Source: Bagarius yarrelli (Eukaryota > Chordata > Actinopteri > Siluriformes > Sisoridae). Taken from it: DNA of 64,000 bases. This document shows, one piece after another, positions 33,799 through 48,200 of this stretch. The stretch is taken from NCBI GenBank assembly GCA_005784505.1, contig VCAZ01000003.1:7939510-8003509 (forward strand). The letters run 5' to 3'. The notes under the pieces were generated by a model that did not search any database, had not been told where the DNA came from, and worked only from the letters and a program-made list of their open reading frames with translations. Both the position numbers and the translations under genes were made by a program. The stretch's first letter is position 1, and the number at the start of each line of letters is the position of its first letter.

Positions 33799-36509
33799 AT
33801 GGAGGCATGGAAAAGTCACGTGCGAGCAGCACTGATCCACAGGGACTGTCGACAAAAAGAGCCTTTTTCTGGACTCTTCACTAAAGGTCTTATATGTAAC
33901 TCTTATAATCTTCTGTTTTTATTATTTTAGTAAAATAGTTTTTTGAATAATAATACATTTTTATTTAATCCCCAGTGTCTAGATTAGAAGAAATGTTAAA
34001 TTTGCACCTGGAGGTGTGGAATGATGTGGAGAGAGGCAGAACACAGAGGTAAGAGAGAAATGTGTTCAATTCCTTTAAAGCTGATTCTTTACAATCAACC
34101 AAAGAAATCTCACTTTTATAACTATGATACTTTTTACTAGACATCGAAATGTTGCTGTGTAAAAATTTCTCATTCAGTCACAGTAGCAAAACCAGAGTAA
34201 AACCATGTCTAGTCTAATAATTTTATCTTCTTTCTGTAGTCCAAATAAAAACGGAGTGTTGCTGCAATCCCAATTTAACAAAAAGACCCCATCAAAACTC
34301 CACCTGCAGCTAAAAGAGGAAGAGCACGTTAGACAAAAGGTATACTATTTATATCTATTTATACTTTTCATTTATTTTTGTAATATTTTCTTTCCAACAT
34401 TCTAACTTGTCAACCTGTCCAAAATTAAATAAAGTTTCCTCTACAATCATTAGGTCACATTTGCTGGCTGTGTAAAGCTTTTTTTCCTAAAAGTCATGTA
34501 AAAGTATAAGTGATGATCAGATTGGAATATGCATTAAAATATCAAAATGCGTCTAGATATATTTTTGCATTGTACAAAATGCTGTTGTGATCAATGTGAA
34601 TTTGTCTAGTAGTAAAAAATGAAGAACCCAGTAATAATTGTCATTTCTATGCTATTTACACTAGGCATTTTTACCAACTTTACATGGTTTGTATTCAGTG
34701 ACCTGTTTTGCTTAAAATTGTATTTAACAATAAATCTATTGATCGTACCTGATAAAATGTCCATAGTTTATTAATATATGGTTATATATATCTGGTATAT
34801 TTTATACCTATTTTAAACAGAAAAGATATTTACTTAGCATTTTTATATAACAATGATAAATGTTATACAACACCAATGATTGCAAAGCAAAAGATTTTTC
34901 CTGTTAAGATTGAAGTGGATCATTTTATTATACTGTAAATGTGATAATATAGCACTTTAAAGTGATGTGAAAATTGACATTTCATAGACATTAAACAGGA
35001 AGACAATAAAGGTAAAGGAATGAAAGGTCGGCAATTTTAAACATTTTCAGTTGGATAAATAAAGGTATGTCTTCTTCAGCTTGCCCAGAAAGTCTCCGAG
35101 CTGACCAGTGATCTTTACCTGAAGGAAGCGGAGCTGCTGTACTGTCACTCACAGTAAGCGAGCTGCTTGATGGAGCTTTCACAAATGTATTATAATAGTT
35201 CTTTGTACTGTAAATGATCTTGTGTATCTTTGTATTGTAGAATAAGCCGCTACCGTAGTGAAGCTCTGCTCTTGGCCAGAGAAGCAGGCAGTCTCAAAAA
35301 CCATCTTGCTGAGTATGAATATCAGTTCGAGTGTCAGTCAAAGGAGTTAGCAGCGTTAGGATTGGAGAAGAAAACACTGAGGGAGGAGCTGGAAGTCACC
35401 TGTCAGGAGAAAGAGGAGCTTCTGGAACGCTGGATGGAGGAGAAAAGAGAGGAGGCAGAGCGAATTAATAAGCACAATGCTGCTCTAGAAAGGTGAATGG
35501 GCTAATCATAAATGTTGTAATAGGCAGGAGGATGTTTCAAAAATATCCCCGTCATTTATTAAGGGGGTGGTGTTAAATTGACATTTTTTAGACCAAAGTT
35601 TGGGAACAACACAAGGTTATACACAGTCTAGAAATATCCAAAACACCACAAATTCTAAAAGGTATTGGGTTTGATTTATAGTGCAAGTTATATAATCCTG
35701 TGCTTTAAAATACCAAATAAGAAATTTAACATAATGCTAAATCAGAATTTTAAAAGGCTTTATGCACGTTGACTCCAATGCATGTTATAGGTAAATAATT
35801 ATTTATGGATGATATAATTTCCTCCCCAAAGATTTTTTTCCAAAAATTGTACAGGTTCGTTAAATTTTTTTATATATCACAATAAATTCCATTTTTATTT
35901 ATAATTCTGATTTTGTTAAGTTACACTTAATGTTCTGGTAAATCAAAGAAATTAGTTATTTTCAGTTCATATTTACATACTAACAAGATGAAATACAGTT
36001 GATGTTACTGAGAAACTTGAATGTTATTATATGTGGTGGAAAGCAAATCAGCCCTTATAAAACACTAACCCTGGAGACTTCTTCCATGAATATTAAATGT
36101 GTGTCATTAAATTTAACTTCATTTGTAATCTAATAATTATTAGTAGACTCTGGTTATGTGGAGCCATTACAATGTATGTAAATGATGACATACTGGAATA
36201 AGTGTATTGATATAAGCTTATTTGCTATAGAAAATTAACCTTTACCTTCTAATTCACTAGAAAACAAAACAGCATAATGGAATAACTGTAGACTGAATGA
36301 ATAAATAAATAAAATGCACCTGGTTTATTAAATTGGTTGCAGATACTAAACATCTTGATTTTTTTCCCTCTTCGTGTAGGTGGAACAGTTACGCTGGTCG
36401 ACTGAACAAACGTCTTTATTCCAGGCTTCGTCAACAAACATGGCCAACTACTAAAAGCCAAATTATCCAAAAAGACTTAGGTGATCAACCATCCCCCAAG
36501 AATGACTAA
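33799..36509 (+). CDS. ATG16-like protein without WD40 repeats
   Basis: Six exons join in frame into 238 residues: 33799-33886, 33976-34048, 34240-34339, 35080-35153, 35241-35492 and 36380-36509. The N-terminus MEAWKSHVRAALIHRDCRQK followed by FSGLF matches the ATG5-binding helix of ATG16L1 (WKRHISEQLRRRDRLQ). Residues about 65-205 form a coiled coil with ATG16-type heptads: LAQKVSELTSDLYLKEAELL, LREELEVTCQEKEELLERWM, EEKREEAERIN and HNAALERWN. ATG16 proteins dimerise and carry the ATG12-ATG5 conjugate to the phagophore. In vertebrate ATG16L1 and L2 a seven-bladed WD40 propeller follows; here a stop occurs 43 codons into the last exon, polyadenylation signals follow near 36625, and nothing WD40-like lies before arrb2. 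In architecture it is therefore like yeast Atg16. It might instead be a truncated duplicate. Identity rests on motifs only. Confidence 0.75.
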
Positions 36510-39227
36510 CTACTGACTTACTTATTAGATTTACACATGCGTAAAATATATTTTTTAAAGTAAAAACTGACTTATATAAAATTTAATACATGAAACACTT
36601 AGGCATTTTATATTTTATTAAAAAAATTAAATAAATTCTGAAATAAAAAAAAACGAAAGAAAATGACATCACAATTATTGAACTTGTATTAACATGAAAA
36701 TTATACTTTTTCCCCGTCTTTTTTCTTCACAAAAAGTATGTTTATTTACACGTGACGGTGCTGTGCGGTAAATGTAAACACCCTTTCCGTGTGCACACGA
36801 CCCTTAAAGCTGGCCTGAAATGCACACGGTCTCGGCACAGTTTCTGTCATGTATTTTTGAAAGAAGGAGGAATGAGTCAGTGTACCTGAGGGCTGGATAC
36901 AATAAGTCATGGACAGCACAAACAGATCTCCTATTAGTATTAATCATGTAGAACGGACTAACTTGTTTGTAAACTCTTTGAAAAGCATGATGCCAGGCAA
37001 AGAGGTTGTGGAAAACAGTGCTTTACCTGGCATTCCAATACACTCATTTCATTATGTTTGTTATCAGTCATCATAATTCATACGATTAATACTCTCTTAC
37101 TAATGTTAAAACACGGTGTGGAGAATAAGCATTTAAAATCACAAAACAAAACAGAAATTCACACAAACTGAATCCATTTTTCATCTGGTATTTAACCTCT
37201 TACTATAGTTGGCTTGATGTAGGATGCCTAGATGCCATATTAGTCTCAAACAGTCGTGGGGGTCACGATGGAGTCGGCAACAATAATCAAACAAAGCAGA
37301 AGAGTAATTTTTTACTTTAGAAGAATATGTGAGGAGTGTTCTTTTTTTTGGTAGAATTTTATAAGATTAATGCAGCTCCTGTCCTGGATTTTCTGTTTGT
37401 TAGTCTTTAAAGGCTCTTGGTTTCTTTAACCACCCAATTTCCATTACCTAAAGAGAATACAATTTGTTGTTGGAATTTCTAAGTAAATAAGTATTTACTT
37501 AACTAGGCTGCTTGTCTTATGCCACTGCCTACACATTGCTTGTGTAACTTATGATAAATCATCTGTAATCGATGTATCCTCTCAGGGTCGAACCCTGCTC
37601 TACACCCTGAACACTTTAATGCCAGTCCACCACAGGACACCAGGGACACAGATTTAAACACCTCTATAGTGTTAACTGGTGAGAGAAACTCACACAGGCA
37701 CTGGATTAGACCTAGTGCTCTGAAGTAGTAATCTTCCCAGCTGCAACACTGTCCTGTCCCAATTTAAAAATCAGAAAATACATGTTATGCTGCATATATA
37801 ATGATTTGTATAATGTTAATCCTAATGTTGCACAGGAAGCAGCTCTGCTTGCAAAGGGCAGCTGGACACCAGAAAAATTTCTGGTACTTTTCAGGGCAGG
37901 GATTTTAGAGAGTGCAGAGAACTATCAGCAGAAGAGTAAAAGTCAGCTGTAAAAGCATGTCTACATGAAGCTTGTACTTTAAAGGCCACCCTATTCTTCC
38001 TTTTTTGTTCTATTTTATATATTTTCAAATATATTTTTTTAGATATCCACTCAGATTTAATGCATTTATACTGAAATGCATTTATACTAGTAAAACACAC
38101 ATTATGAGCATATCTGTATAAAGGCATATAGGGAATGTGAAGCTTTAGAAAGAATTCTGGGTAAACTGGTTGGTAGAGGCCATACTGGGAGGATGCCTTT
38201 CTTTTACGGTAGGATTGTGGTACTTTTTTTTTTTTTCGTTTTCTAACACCACATTACTGATGTGCATCTTTAGACAAAACAATGTCACTAACATATTTTA
38301 GGATCTGACAGCTAAAACAGCTCAAACATGCAAGTCTGATCCACCCTCAAATGGGGGCGGGGGGTGGGGGGCGCTGTGGAATAACAGACAAATGTAGAAC
38401 CACAATGTGCTGATTTCATTATGTTAATTTCATGGAAATTTGGAAACAATGGATTCATTATAGTGGAACGACTGTTGGGTTGGTTTTTTTCCCCAGATTG
38501 ATTACTATTTATATAAGTACACAAATACTACAGTAAAACTATGTTTATCGTAGTAAAACCATGATTCATTTTTGTCAACATGCCGCACCAAGATACTGTT
38601 TCGTAATTTATGGCACTTATGTCCTACTTCTCCAACAAAATACAAGACCCTGATTATGTAGTGTTGAAATTAACACTAGGCAAGCGTGATTCTTTCAGAA
38701 CGGTGGCAGTGCCCTAGCATGCAAAGGGACATAATGTACATTCTCTATAAGCAATCGTCCCTTGGCTTTTGCCTAAGTTTCCCAACAGAGCAGATTATGT
38801 TGTATTCATTACAATAAGATGTCTGTAACAAGCGCAGACCTGAACTGACTTGTGCAATCGTCAGGGGGAAAAAAATAAAAGGAGACAGGAACAGTAGCTA
38901 ACACGGCATCTAGATTTCGTACACGGCTGCCTGGCACAAAAGTGACATTTTCGTCCAAGAGAAGACAATTCATTGCCTTATAACTCTTATTCCACTATAA
39001 CGCCTGTTTTTTCCATTTTGTTCAATGCTCTTTAAGTTACCGCACCTTTCCACATTTGTAAATTGTTGGCTGAACACCGTTTTTATCAAAGAAAATAGTA
39101 AGACGACTAGGAAAGTGAGTTATGACAGACTGTTCTTTCTGAGTGAATGAGGATTTTTTTCCCATCTACATCATGCTGTAGGTTTCTGGGCTGAGTGGTA
39201 AAAAAAACAAGAGAAAGGAAAGAAGGT
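36510..39227. other. Convergent 3' flanks of ATG16-like gene and arrb2
   Basis: No further coding exon is visible on either strand. The part nearest 39227 is presumably the arrb2 3' UTR, read on the minus strand. 37590-37700 resembles a worn fish repeat. Poly-T and G-rich stretches (38222-38236, 38353-38372) are low complexity. Confidence 0.45.
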
Positions 39228-42200
39228 TCAGCAGTCCTCATCTTTATCATCAGTGGTTCCTTTTAACCGCAGACGGGCAAAATCTTCAAACACCAAGTCA
39301 TCATCCTGGGTGAAGCTACTGTTAGAAAAAAAAAGGAAAGGATACTCTAGATAAATACAATTCACTTTTTTACTTGAAAGGACACAAACACCCATCCACC
39401 CACAATATATACAGTATATGAGAGAAAGAAAAAAAAAAAAAAAAGATTAATAACCACAACTTACTGCGTGTCAAACTCTATAAGGTTGGTGTCAAGAGGA
39501 GGGTCGGCCTCTGGTACAGCTGTAAATAATTATGGTTATTAGTCAAGACACTATGAAAAGCTTAAAAAAATAGAACAACCTGGACTTGTCCGGACATTTA
39601 ACCTTTACGGCAACCTTTTCCCAATGTAGGGTTTCACTTAATAAAGTATTTATCAAAACTTGGTTTTAGTGATTTTTGCTCTTGAACCTCATCGCACAGC
39701 GTTTCCACACCGCGGCTATAAGACGTCAACTTAATTTTCACACAGGATTGTAAGCTGTCGTCTGTGGAACATAATGATGTTTGTTTTTTATACAGTTCAT
39801 ATTAGGAAAGACCTGCTCACATACGTATGTGAAGCCAAAGGTTGACAGGATACATTTTCATGATCATATAAGTGTCGGGGTTCCATGTTTCGCCTATCAG
39901 CGAGTATTGCATATCTGGGGTTGTGACGCATATTTTGATTGACAAAAAATGAACACATTTCATTTTATTGTAACAAGATTACCAGTCTTTAAATTTAATA
40001 TTATTAAAAAAACTAAAATAATCTAAAATATCTAAAATAAAAAACATTTAAAATAAATACTCCTTAATTATTTTCATTATTGTTTTTCCAAAGCCACAGG
40101 GAGCTGCAGCTGTAGGATGAAAGAGCCACATGCGGCTACGGAGCCACGGGTTGCCGCCCCCTGATCTTACTGCACTTACGTTGTACTATCTATGATTTTG
40201 TATGTGATAAACCTCTAGGACAGGGTTCGGCAACCTGCGGCTCTCATCCGGCTTTTATCCTACAGCTGCATCTCCCTGTGGGTTGGGGGAAAAAATAACA
40301 CGTATTTAATTTATATTTTATTTTAAAATAATTCTGAATTTAAAGACTTTTTTTAGTCTTTTATCATTAAAATATAATGTGTTTACTCAGTTGTCGCTCA
40401 AAATATGCGTCTCACCACCCCTGCCCCACTTTATACGACATGCGTCGGCATATGGAACATGGAATGCCATCTTATTGTTCAATATTAGATCTCTTACATC
40501 TAAAGCACTCGGGGTTAATGAAATTCTTACGTATCAGGGGTTTGACATACTGTGTTTAACAGAAACCTGGATTAAACGGAATGAGTATGTAGCATTAAAT
40601 GACGCTAGTCCTACGGCATACAACTACATACATCAGCCTTGTCTAACAGGTAGAGGATAAGGCGTCGCAGTTATTTATAATGATAATTAGACCATCATAC
40701 AAAAACATGGACACAATTTTAATGCATTTGAAACATAAGTGTAGTTGCATATGATTCCATTGATTATTATTTACAGACCCCCAGGACCATACTCTAAAGT
40801 TCTTAGAAAATTTGCAGATTTCCTATCAAACCTGGTCATTTCTGTTGATAGAGGGTAATTGCTGGAGACTTTAATATTCATTTAGAGAATACAGACGACC
40901 CACTAAGAGCAGCATTTATGTCCAAACCTGACTCAGTGGGAGTGTTGTAGGACTCACTCATAAAGCAAGTCACACTTTAGTTTTAATATTATCGTTTGGG
41001 GTAAGGATAAGTAATATAGTCACAATTCCACAGTGCAACGTTATCCAAGATCACAATCTTATTCCATTTAAAGTGTGTCAGAGCAATAATGTACACACAG
41101 CGTCGCGCTACCGCACTAAACATACATTCACATCTACTACCAGCCACAGCTTTATCAGCTATCTTCCAGAATTATCTACTATGAATGAATCACTGTTTGA
41201 TCCCACAGAACTTGATTAGGCAATTGATTATTTAGAGTTAACATTCCAATATACTTTAGATAACGTAGCTAAGGTTAAAACAAAAAAGATTAAAGATAAA
41301 CTCGCTCCCTGGTATAATGATCACACGCGCTCTTTAAAACGCAGCGTTTGAAAACTAGAACGTAAATGGCGCCAAACTGAATTGTTAGTATTTTAAACAA
41401 CATGGAAGGAAAACATCTTTATGTATGAAAGACTCTTAGTGTAGCTATATTAACGTATCTCCACAATTATGGAAAATAATAAAAATAATCCTAGATTTTA
41501 ATTTAACACCGTAGCAAATTTAACCAGGAATACAACCACTAATTAAATCTCCACAGTAACAGCATGCAGTAGCGCGGACTTAATCAAATTTAAATAACAA
41601 ATTTGCAAACATTTGTCAGACACTTCAGGCCTTGAGATCAGACTATTCAATTGATTCTGAGGATAAACTGACCACATCAGATCAGAGTTTATCAAATTTG
41701 ACTCCTTCGGAATAGAAACCAAGACACTTTCTCAAGAAGTAACAGAACTCCTGTTGAAAATAGTTAACTCTTTACTCAACAGTGGGTACTTTCCATAATC
41801 TTTTAAATTAGCAGTTATTAAACCACTAAATAAGAAACCTGATGTTAGCCCCATTTAGCTGTCAAACTACTGGCCAATATCAAACCTCCCCTTTATTTTA
41901 AAAAACTCTAGAAAAGACAGTAGCGCAGCAAGTATGTTTATATTTACAAGGGAATAACATACACAAACTGTATACTAGGGCCACAGAACCAGCTAGAAGT
42001 AAGCTTTTTGATTAAACTGTAACTCTAGATGGTCTTTCTGTTTCATTAAGTAAACAGTAAAAGACCTGGGTGTGATTATAGATTCCAATCTCTCATTTGA
42101 AGCCCATGTAGATAATATTACCAGGATAGTATTCTTTCATCTCAGAAATATCGCTAAAATAATGAAACATTTTGTTACTTAATGATGCAGAAAAAATAGT

Positions 42201-45200
42201 TCTAGGTCTAGGTTGGATTACTGTAACGCTTTATTGTCTGGATGTTCAACTAGGTGCATAAATAAAGTTTCAGTTGGTTCAGAACACCTCACCCCTATCT
42301 TACCCACACTGCAGTGGCTCTCAGTGAAATAACGCATCGATTTTAAAATACTACTTTTGACCTTTAAAGCACTAAATGGTCTCACGCCGCAGTACCTAAG
42401 TGAACTGCTAGTGTCCTATGTTTCGCAACGCCTACTTCAGTCAAAGGATGCAGACTGTCTTTCACTACCGCACATTATGAAAACTACACCAGAGGGCAGA
42501 GCGTTTTTGGACAAATCATGTTTTTTTTTAAAAAAGAGACTCCCCTGAACAAAATGTGCCCTCTTCTGCCTCATTCCTCCAATCACAGGGGTTTTTATCA
42601 GTAGAAATATCCAGGTGGCGTATTAGTGGCTAAGGGAGATGTCAATATTTGCACCCTCTTTTCGAGCTAGAAATATCCAACCAACGCTTAGCCAACAAAG
42701 TTTTGATGAACAGAAGTCAATCAAAGGATCATTATAGTTATAAACAGTTTGCATAGGTTCACAAAGTCTTTGTCAAAGAACAGATTTCTTCAGATGAAAA
42801 AGACCTGTCCACGGAATCCATTAATCAATCAGATTCCAAACTCTCCACCATGCTCAAGACTTGTCCAGAGCTGTCCAAAGATGTCAGGGCCAAGATCATA
42901 GACCTACACAAGGCAGGAATGGGCTAAAAGTCTTGTTTTGTGAAGAGGTCAAATACTTAATTCACTCATTAAAATGCAAATAATCTTTGGCCTTCCTCTC
43001 TGCCTTCTCTCTGGCAGCATTTCCAACAACCTTCTTCCGATATTAAACATATCCTTTTTCTGCACATGTCCAAACTATCTTAATCTGGCCTTTCTGATTT
43101 GTCCCTAACAAGAGCTATCCCTCTGAAGTGCTTGTTCCTGGCTATGTTTTTACCATTGCCATTAACAATTTCACCTCAATAAATTCAATGGACAAAAACA
43201 GCCCCCTTAAGTCAACTTGAACTGAAATGCGATTTTAGTATCAAGGTGCATTTTTTTTAATGATTGAATGCCTTTGGAACAATAAATAATACAACATTAT
43301 TAAAAGAGTATTCTTAAATCGAGCATCAAACCTTGCAGAGTTAAACGTTTTGTTTTCTGTAATGTTGTGGTTTTTAATAATCTGTTTACTTTAACATGTA
43401 GTTACTATAGAAAACCTGGTACCTATTGACATTTGCTGCCAGAAACTACTGTAAACCACTTTCAGGGGTCATTCTTTAAGAATTTTGTTGCAACGCTCTT
43501 TAAGAAATCACATGCCTTAGGGATCCCCCCCCCCGCCCCCGGGATACCCTCAAGTCAAATCATATAAGAATTATCATGCAACCGGTCACTTTACACTTGA
43601 CATTCAGCTTATTTTCTACAGTATGTTTGTTTGTACATACTGAAAATTAATAGGCCACAATATGACTAGCAATTGATCTGGGCTTTAAAACGGATTGTAA
43701 ATAGCATGCACTTAGATAAAATAAAGCTCCTCTAGTGTGTGCCACATGACTATCACATGCATGTCAGAGGCTCATGCTCATACTTTAACAGAAAGATCTT
43801 GTATAAATAATTCAAGCCACTTGGATCCATGTTGTACAATATTAACAGTTCCAATGTTAACAGTTTATGTATAATTATAATTGCATACTGGGAAAATATT
43901 ATACTATTAATTTTTAGGAATAAACAATCAGTGTCAAAGTACAGCACGTACCTGAGGCTGGTCGCGAAATAGGAACATCCATGGGTTTAGGATGCATTAG
44001 AACAAACGGCAGCTCGACTGAGACGTCTCTGCAGGGGGAAAAAAAATACACAGTTGTAAGTTACAATCTGATGCAATAAATCAGTCATTCTGCACACTGG
44101 GTTATTTCACAACAGAAAACAGATGAGCAGCAGAAAGAGCAAGCTTCACTGCAAACCTAGACAGGCAAATCAAGAAGCCACAGTAATGCACAGTGTATAT
44201 TTACCTCTCCAATAAGCTGCTTAAAAGTCTGAGGCAACGCAGGAGGGTTAACAGACAGTTGGAGGGAAACAGATACACAGAGAATAAGATGAAACACCGG
44301 CAGAAAACTAAATGATGTGAAAGCACAAATGACTTCATGAAAGCAAACGATTAGCATTAGCAGCCATCCCGCTGCTGGAACATAAAGGTCTCATGATTGT
44401 GGGGAAAAAACATCTTAAAAAGAGAACAGTGAGTAAACGGTAACAGCATATGATATTTGGAAATACCCGAGGTTTGCCTGTGAGCATGTCTAAATGTTCC
44501 AACAGCGGAAATGTGGCTCTTAAAATCCTACAGTCTCATCTACAGTAATTTAAATTACATCTAACAGCAGTACAGGAAGAACATGATGGCGGTCCAATAC
44601 GGGCAGATCGGTGCTCAATGTATGCCTTTGTATGTGAACTACAATAGTACAAATCAGTGAGCCGTTTATCTTAAATACAGATTTCTATAAAACATAACCC
44701 TTCAACACATGATTTATAATAGCGTAACTGCAGACAGTATAAGTGTCAGACTACAAATACCCGCTACAGTTTATAGCTTTGTATAGAACAAAGGGTTGGT
44801 TTCCGAGAAACCTGTGACTCACCCTCCACGGGAGACCACCAGCTTAACTTTGACACGATACGACACCAGAACTCCAAGAACCTCCTTATTACATCCCTCT
44901 TTCACACTGCGTAGAAAAAAAAAGTTTGTTAGTTTCTACCAGCTCACTAGTTCCACAGGCAATATACTGACACACATTTCCTACTCACATCGTGCTGGAG
45001 GCCAGGTTGGTGTCTTCGTGTTTAAGCTTGCCGTCCAGAGCCAACCCACGTTTCTCTCGGTTGTTATTCAAGGTGGGAGTGAGAGTGTAGACCTTACAGA
45101 ATGTGGAGCTGGATGATACCTGGTCACTGCAAAAAAGGTCAGACAGTTGTGTCAGTTTAGAGAGTGATGCGGTCATGCTTAAGTATTCTAATGAGACAAA

Positions 45201-48200
45201 TACAAACGATGCTGCTTACTCTGCCTCCAGCTGAGCCACTGGACATTTGTACTGAGCTGTGCTGAACAGACAGATGTCAGCATACTGCCGCACTGAAGAA
45301 AGCAAGAAAAAAAAATCCTTTTCTGCTCATATTAAACTAGTGCACAATCAGAACAACAGCAAAATATAGAAAAAGTATTGGCACATCTGACCATTACAAT
45401 ACTATATATTGTGTGCTAGTAAGGTGTCCACAAACTTCTGGCCATAAAGTAAACATATAAACAGACATGAAGGACTTCTTGCCTGATATTTTGACTCGCT
45501 TGACAGTCTTGGTTGAGTTGTTGGTGACATGAACATTTACACTGATGGGCTCCCCGTGATAATACAACTGTACAAAAGAGTACAAACATCTTAGAGTATA
45601 TTTAATAGATAAATTTAAAAAAACAACCAAATACATAAAACAACAATACATTAAATGGATTCAATGCATTCCTACTACTACAACAGAGGTCGGATGAGTT
45701 TTAATTTAAAGAAACAACATAAGAGAAGCCTATGAAAGATTGGTCCCATCCTGACTAATCGGGAGAGAGAAAATGAGAATGCATCAGAGTGTAGAAACAG
45801 AAGAAACAGATGCCCGAGAGTAAAAATGTGTAATATAAAACTATTAAAAAAATTTTGAAACAGGTATTTACATACACACACACACACATATTCCATTCTC
45901 CAGCTTCCTGAATTTTGGAGTGTGAGTCACTAACCAGACGTATTGTGTTTCTCCAGATTCTATATGGCGCATAGTTAGTGTTGGGGAGAAACTAGTTACA
46001 TGTAACATAATTTAATTTAAAAAATTAATGCAACGGTAATTTGTTACAGTTACTTAGAAAATACAAGTAATTAAATTAAAGTTACTTAAAAGAAAGAGTT
46101 AGTGTTACATATGAATAATTTTGTTAAAAACCTAGGGTATGTTTAATAATATTAATTTGTTGATGCTTTGACCATTTTTAATTTAAATTAAGCCTGGTTT
46201 TGTGGTGGCTGTGTCCTAAAAATTTAATTATTATAATTAATTCAAGTGATGACAGATTTTTGAAATTGGAAAAGTTACTGTAAGATGAACCCTGCTTAAT
46301 GTAGGTTTGAAAATGATTTAGTTTAACATATCTGTTAGAAACTTAAAAGTTATCAAATAAAATCATTACTTTACTTTTGTAACGTAAATAAAAAATGTTA
46401 CACTAATTATTACATTTTTAATTGGGAAATTTGTAATCTGTAACCTTTAGCAACCTTCCCAACTTTGTTTATTATAAAGTTATGAAATCCATTATGGACG
46501 CAAGCATTTTGATTTGTCCTCCTCGAGTCTATATAAGATCCTCCAGCGATATACTTTTGAAAACTACCATAACATGAAAAAGAACACTAGACCTGCACTA
46601 CTTTAGTATAAGATTTAGCCTGATATATGCACCTAATAGCTACAAAAAAAGGTAAAAAGGCCCAGAATGTGTATTTTAGAAATGTATCTGCTAGATATGA
46701 TTCTACAATTATAATTTGGCTTCCGATAATTTAATGATTTTTTTATTTCTTTTCAAACAGCTTCTAAAAAACCACTAATAGTCAGGTTGAACATTTATAA
46801 ACACTATTTAATTATTTTGTGCAGTGGTTAAGGTGTATGACTACTAATTGGAAGATTAGGGTTCGACTGTCAGCACCACCAAGTTGCCACGGTTGAGAAG
46901 GCAAGGTCCCAAACCTCTAAATTCTCAGTTGTATAAAAAGAGAGATAAGAGATGGGGGCGTCTGTCAAATGGCATAAATGTAATGTAAATGTAACTAAAA
47001 GTAATTGTTTCCAAATGTAATTATTTTTTACCAGAGAGATTTTAATATCATTACAATAGCGTGTCGATAAATAGAAGTATGGCCTTTGTTTACCCAAGGC
47101 AAAATAATGCGTATTATGAATCACCTCTTTATCTAAAGAAGCCTCTAAATGCAAAGATCGGTCAGACATCAGGAAGCTCCGCGTTGTCTCCACCATCGGC
47201 TGAGGACCTGGTTTTTCAGGAGCATACTGCACTTTACGGATTACCAATCGGACAGAATTTCTGGAACATTTGCACATGAAAAACAAATGCAAAAATCAAA
47301 ATCTAATAAAACGCTAATTACCATATACAAGCCGAGACTAAACTGAAAGTAATTGTTAATATACAGTAGATCTACTCAAAATCATTTTGGACTATAATCC
47401 TGAAGGACAAAGTTCAACTAACATACCGTTTATGAATCTTTTCCTCCACAGACCTGGCACAGAAAGCTCGGATCTCGTAATCTACCCCACAGGCCTGTGC
47501 AGCACAGAGAGAGTCGTTAATGAGATGGTGGGCAAAAAAAGGAACCAAACCAAAGTAAGTCAAAAACTTCAAGTAAGTCAAAAACCAATGGAATGTTTTG
47601 GAAAATAATAAGAAAAGAAAGTTTACCTTTCCAGTGTCTTCAGGTCCAGGCTGCAGAGTAACTGAACATGGCAGATTCTGGGGGATCTGAAACAGGTCAA
47701 CAGTTCACATGCAGCATCGTTTAGACACTAGTTTTGCTTCTGTATGGAGGAGCTTGAAGATTAAGCAATGAAGGTACGCACAATATACTAAGCATATGAC
47801 ACATGTACAGTCTGAGACCGGCCTAAGAATCTGCCAAATTTTTTCTAGCTAAAAAATTTTAAGTTTATGCTTTCAATGTAAGCAAATATGTCAGATCTCT
47901 TCTTCTCTGCATGTGTTTAGACCACTCTGTTCGCTTTGTGGTAAAATAAATCACAAAGTTTGTGCAGTCATTACCAGCGAGTACACACAGTTACTAAAGC
48001 AAAAAAAACAGATTTCCAGAAACTAGTATTTATGTAATTCACTCAATCAGTTGTCAAAAACATAATGAGGAATTAACACCTGTTGTCATAAATCTTTAAA
48101 AATGCAAAACCAAAGTACACAAGACACAGTGAGATATTCGGAAAAGTAAAGTCTCATTGCTTACAGTAAAGTGGAAAGGATGAGCCTGCTGGCCCAGTTT

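Noticed and set aside
44157..44357. Possible extra arrb2 exon on the minus strand ending TFKQLIGE before a GTAAAT donor
   Set aside because: The flanking exons join in correct phase without it, arrestins have no such segment, and the upstream part lacks a matching acceptor and phase.
47061..47608. Plus-strand open frames opposite arrb2 exons 6-8
   Set aside because: They overlap conserved arrb2 exons in antisense and have no independent support.
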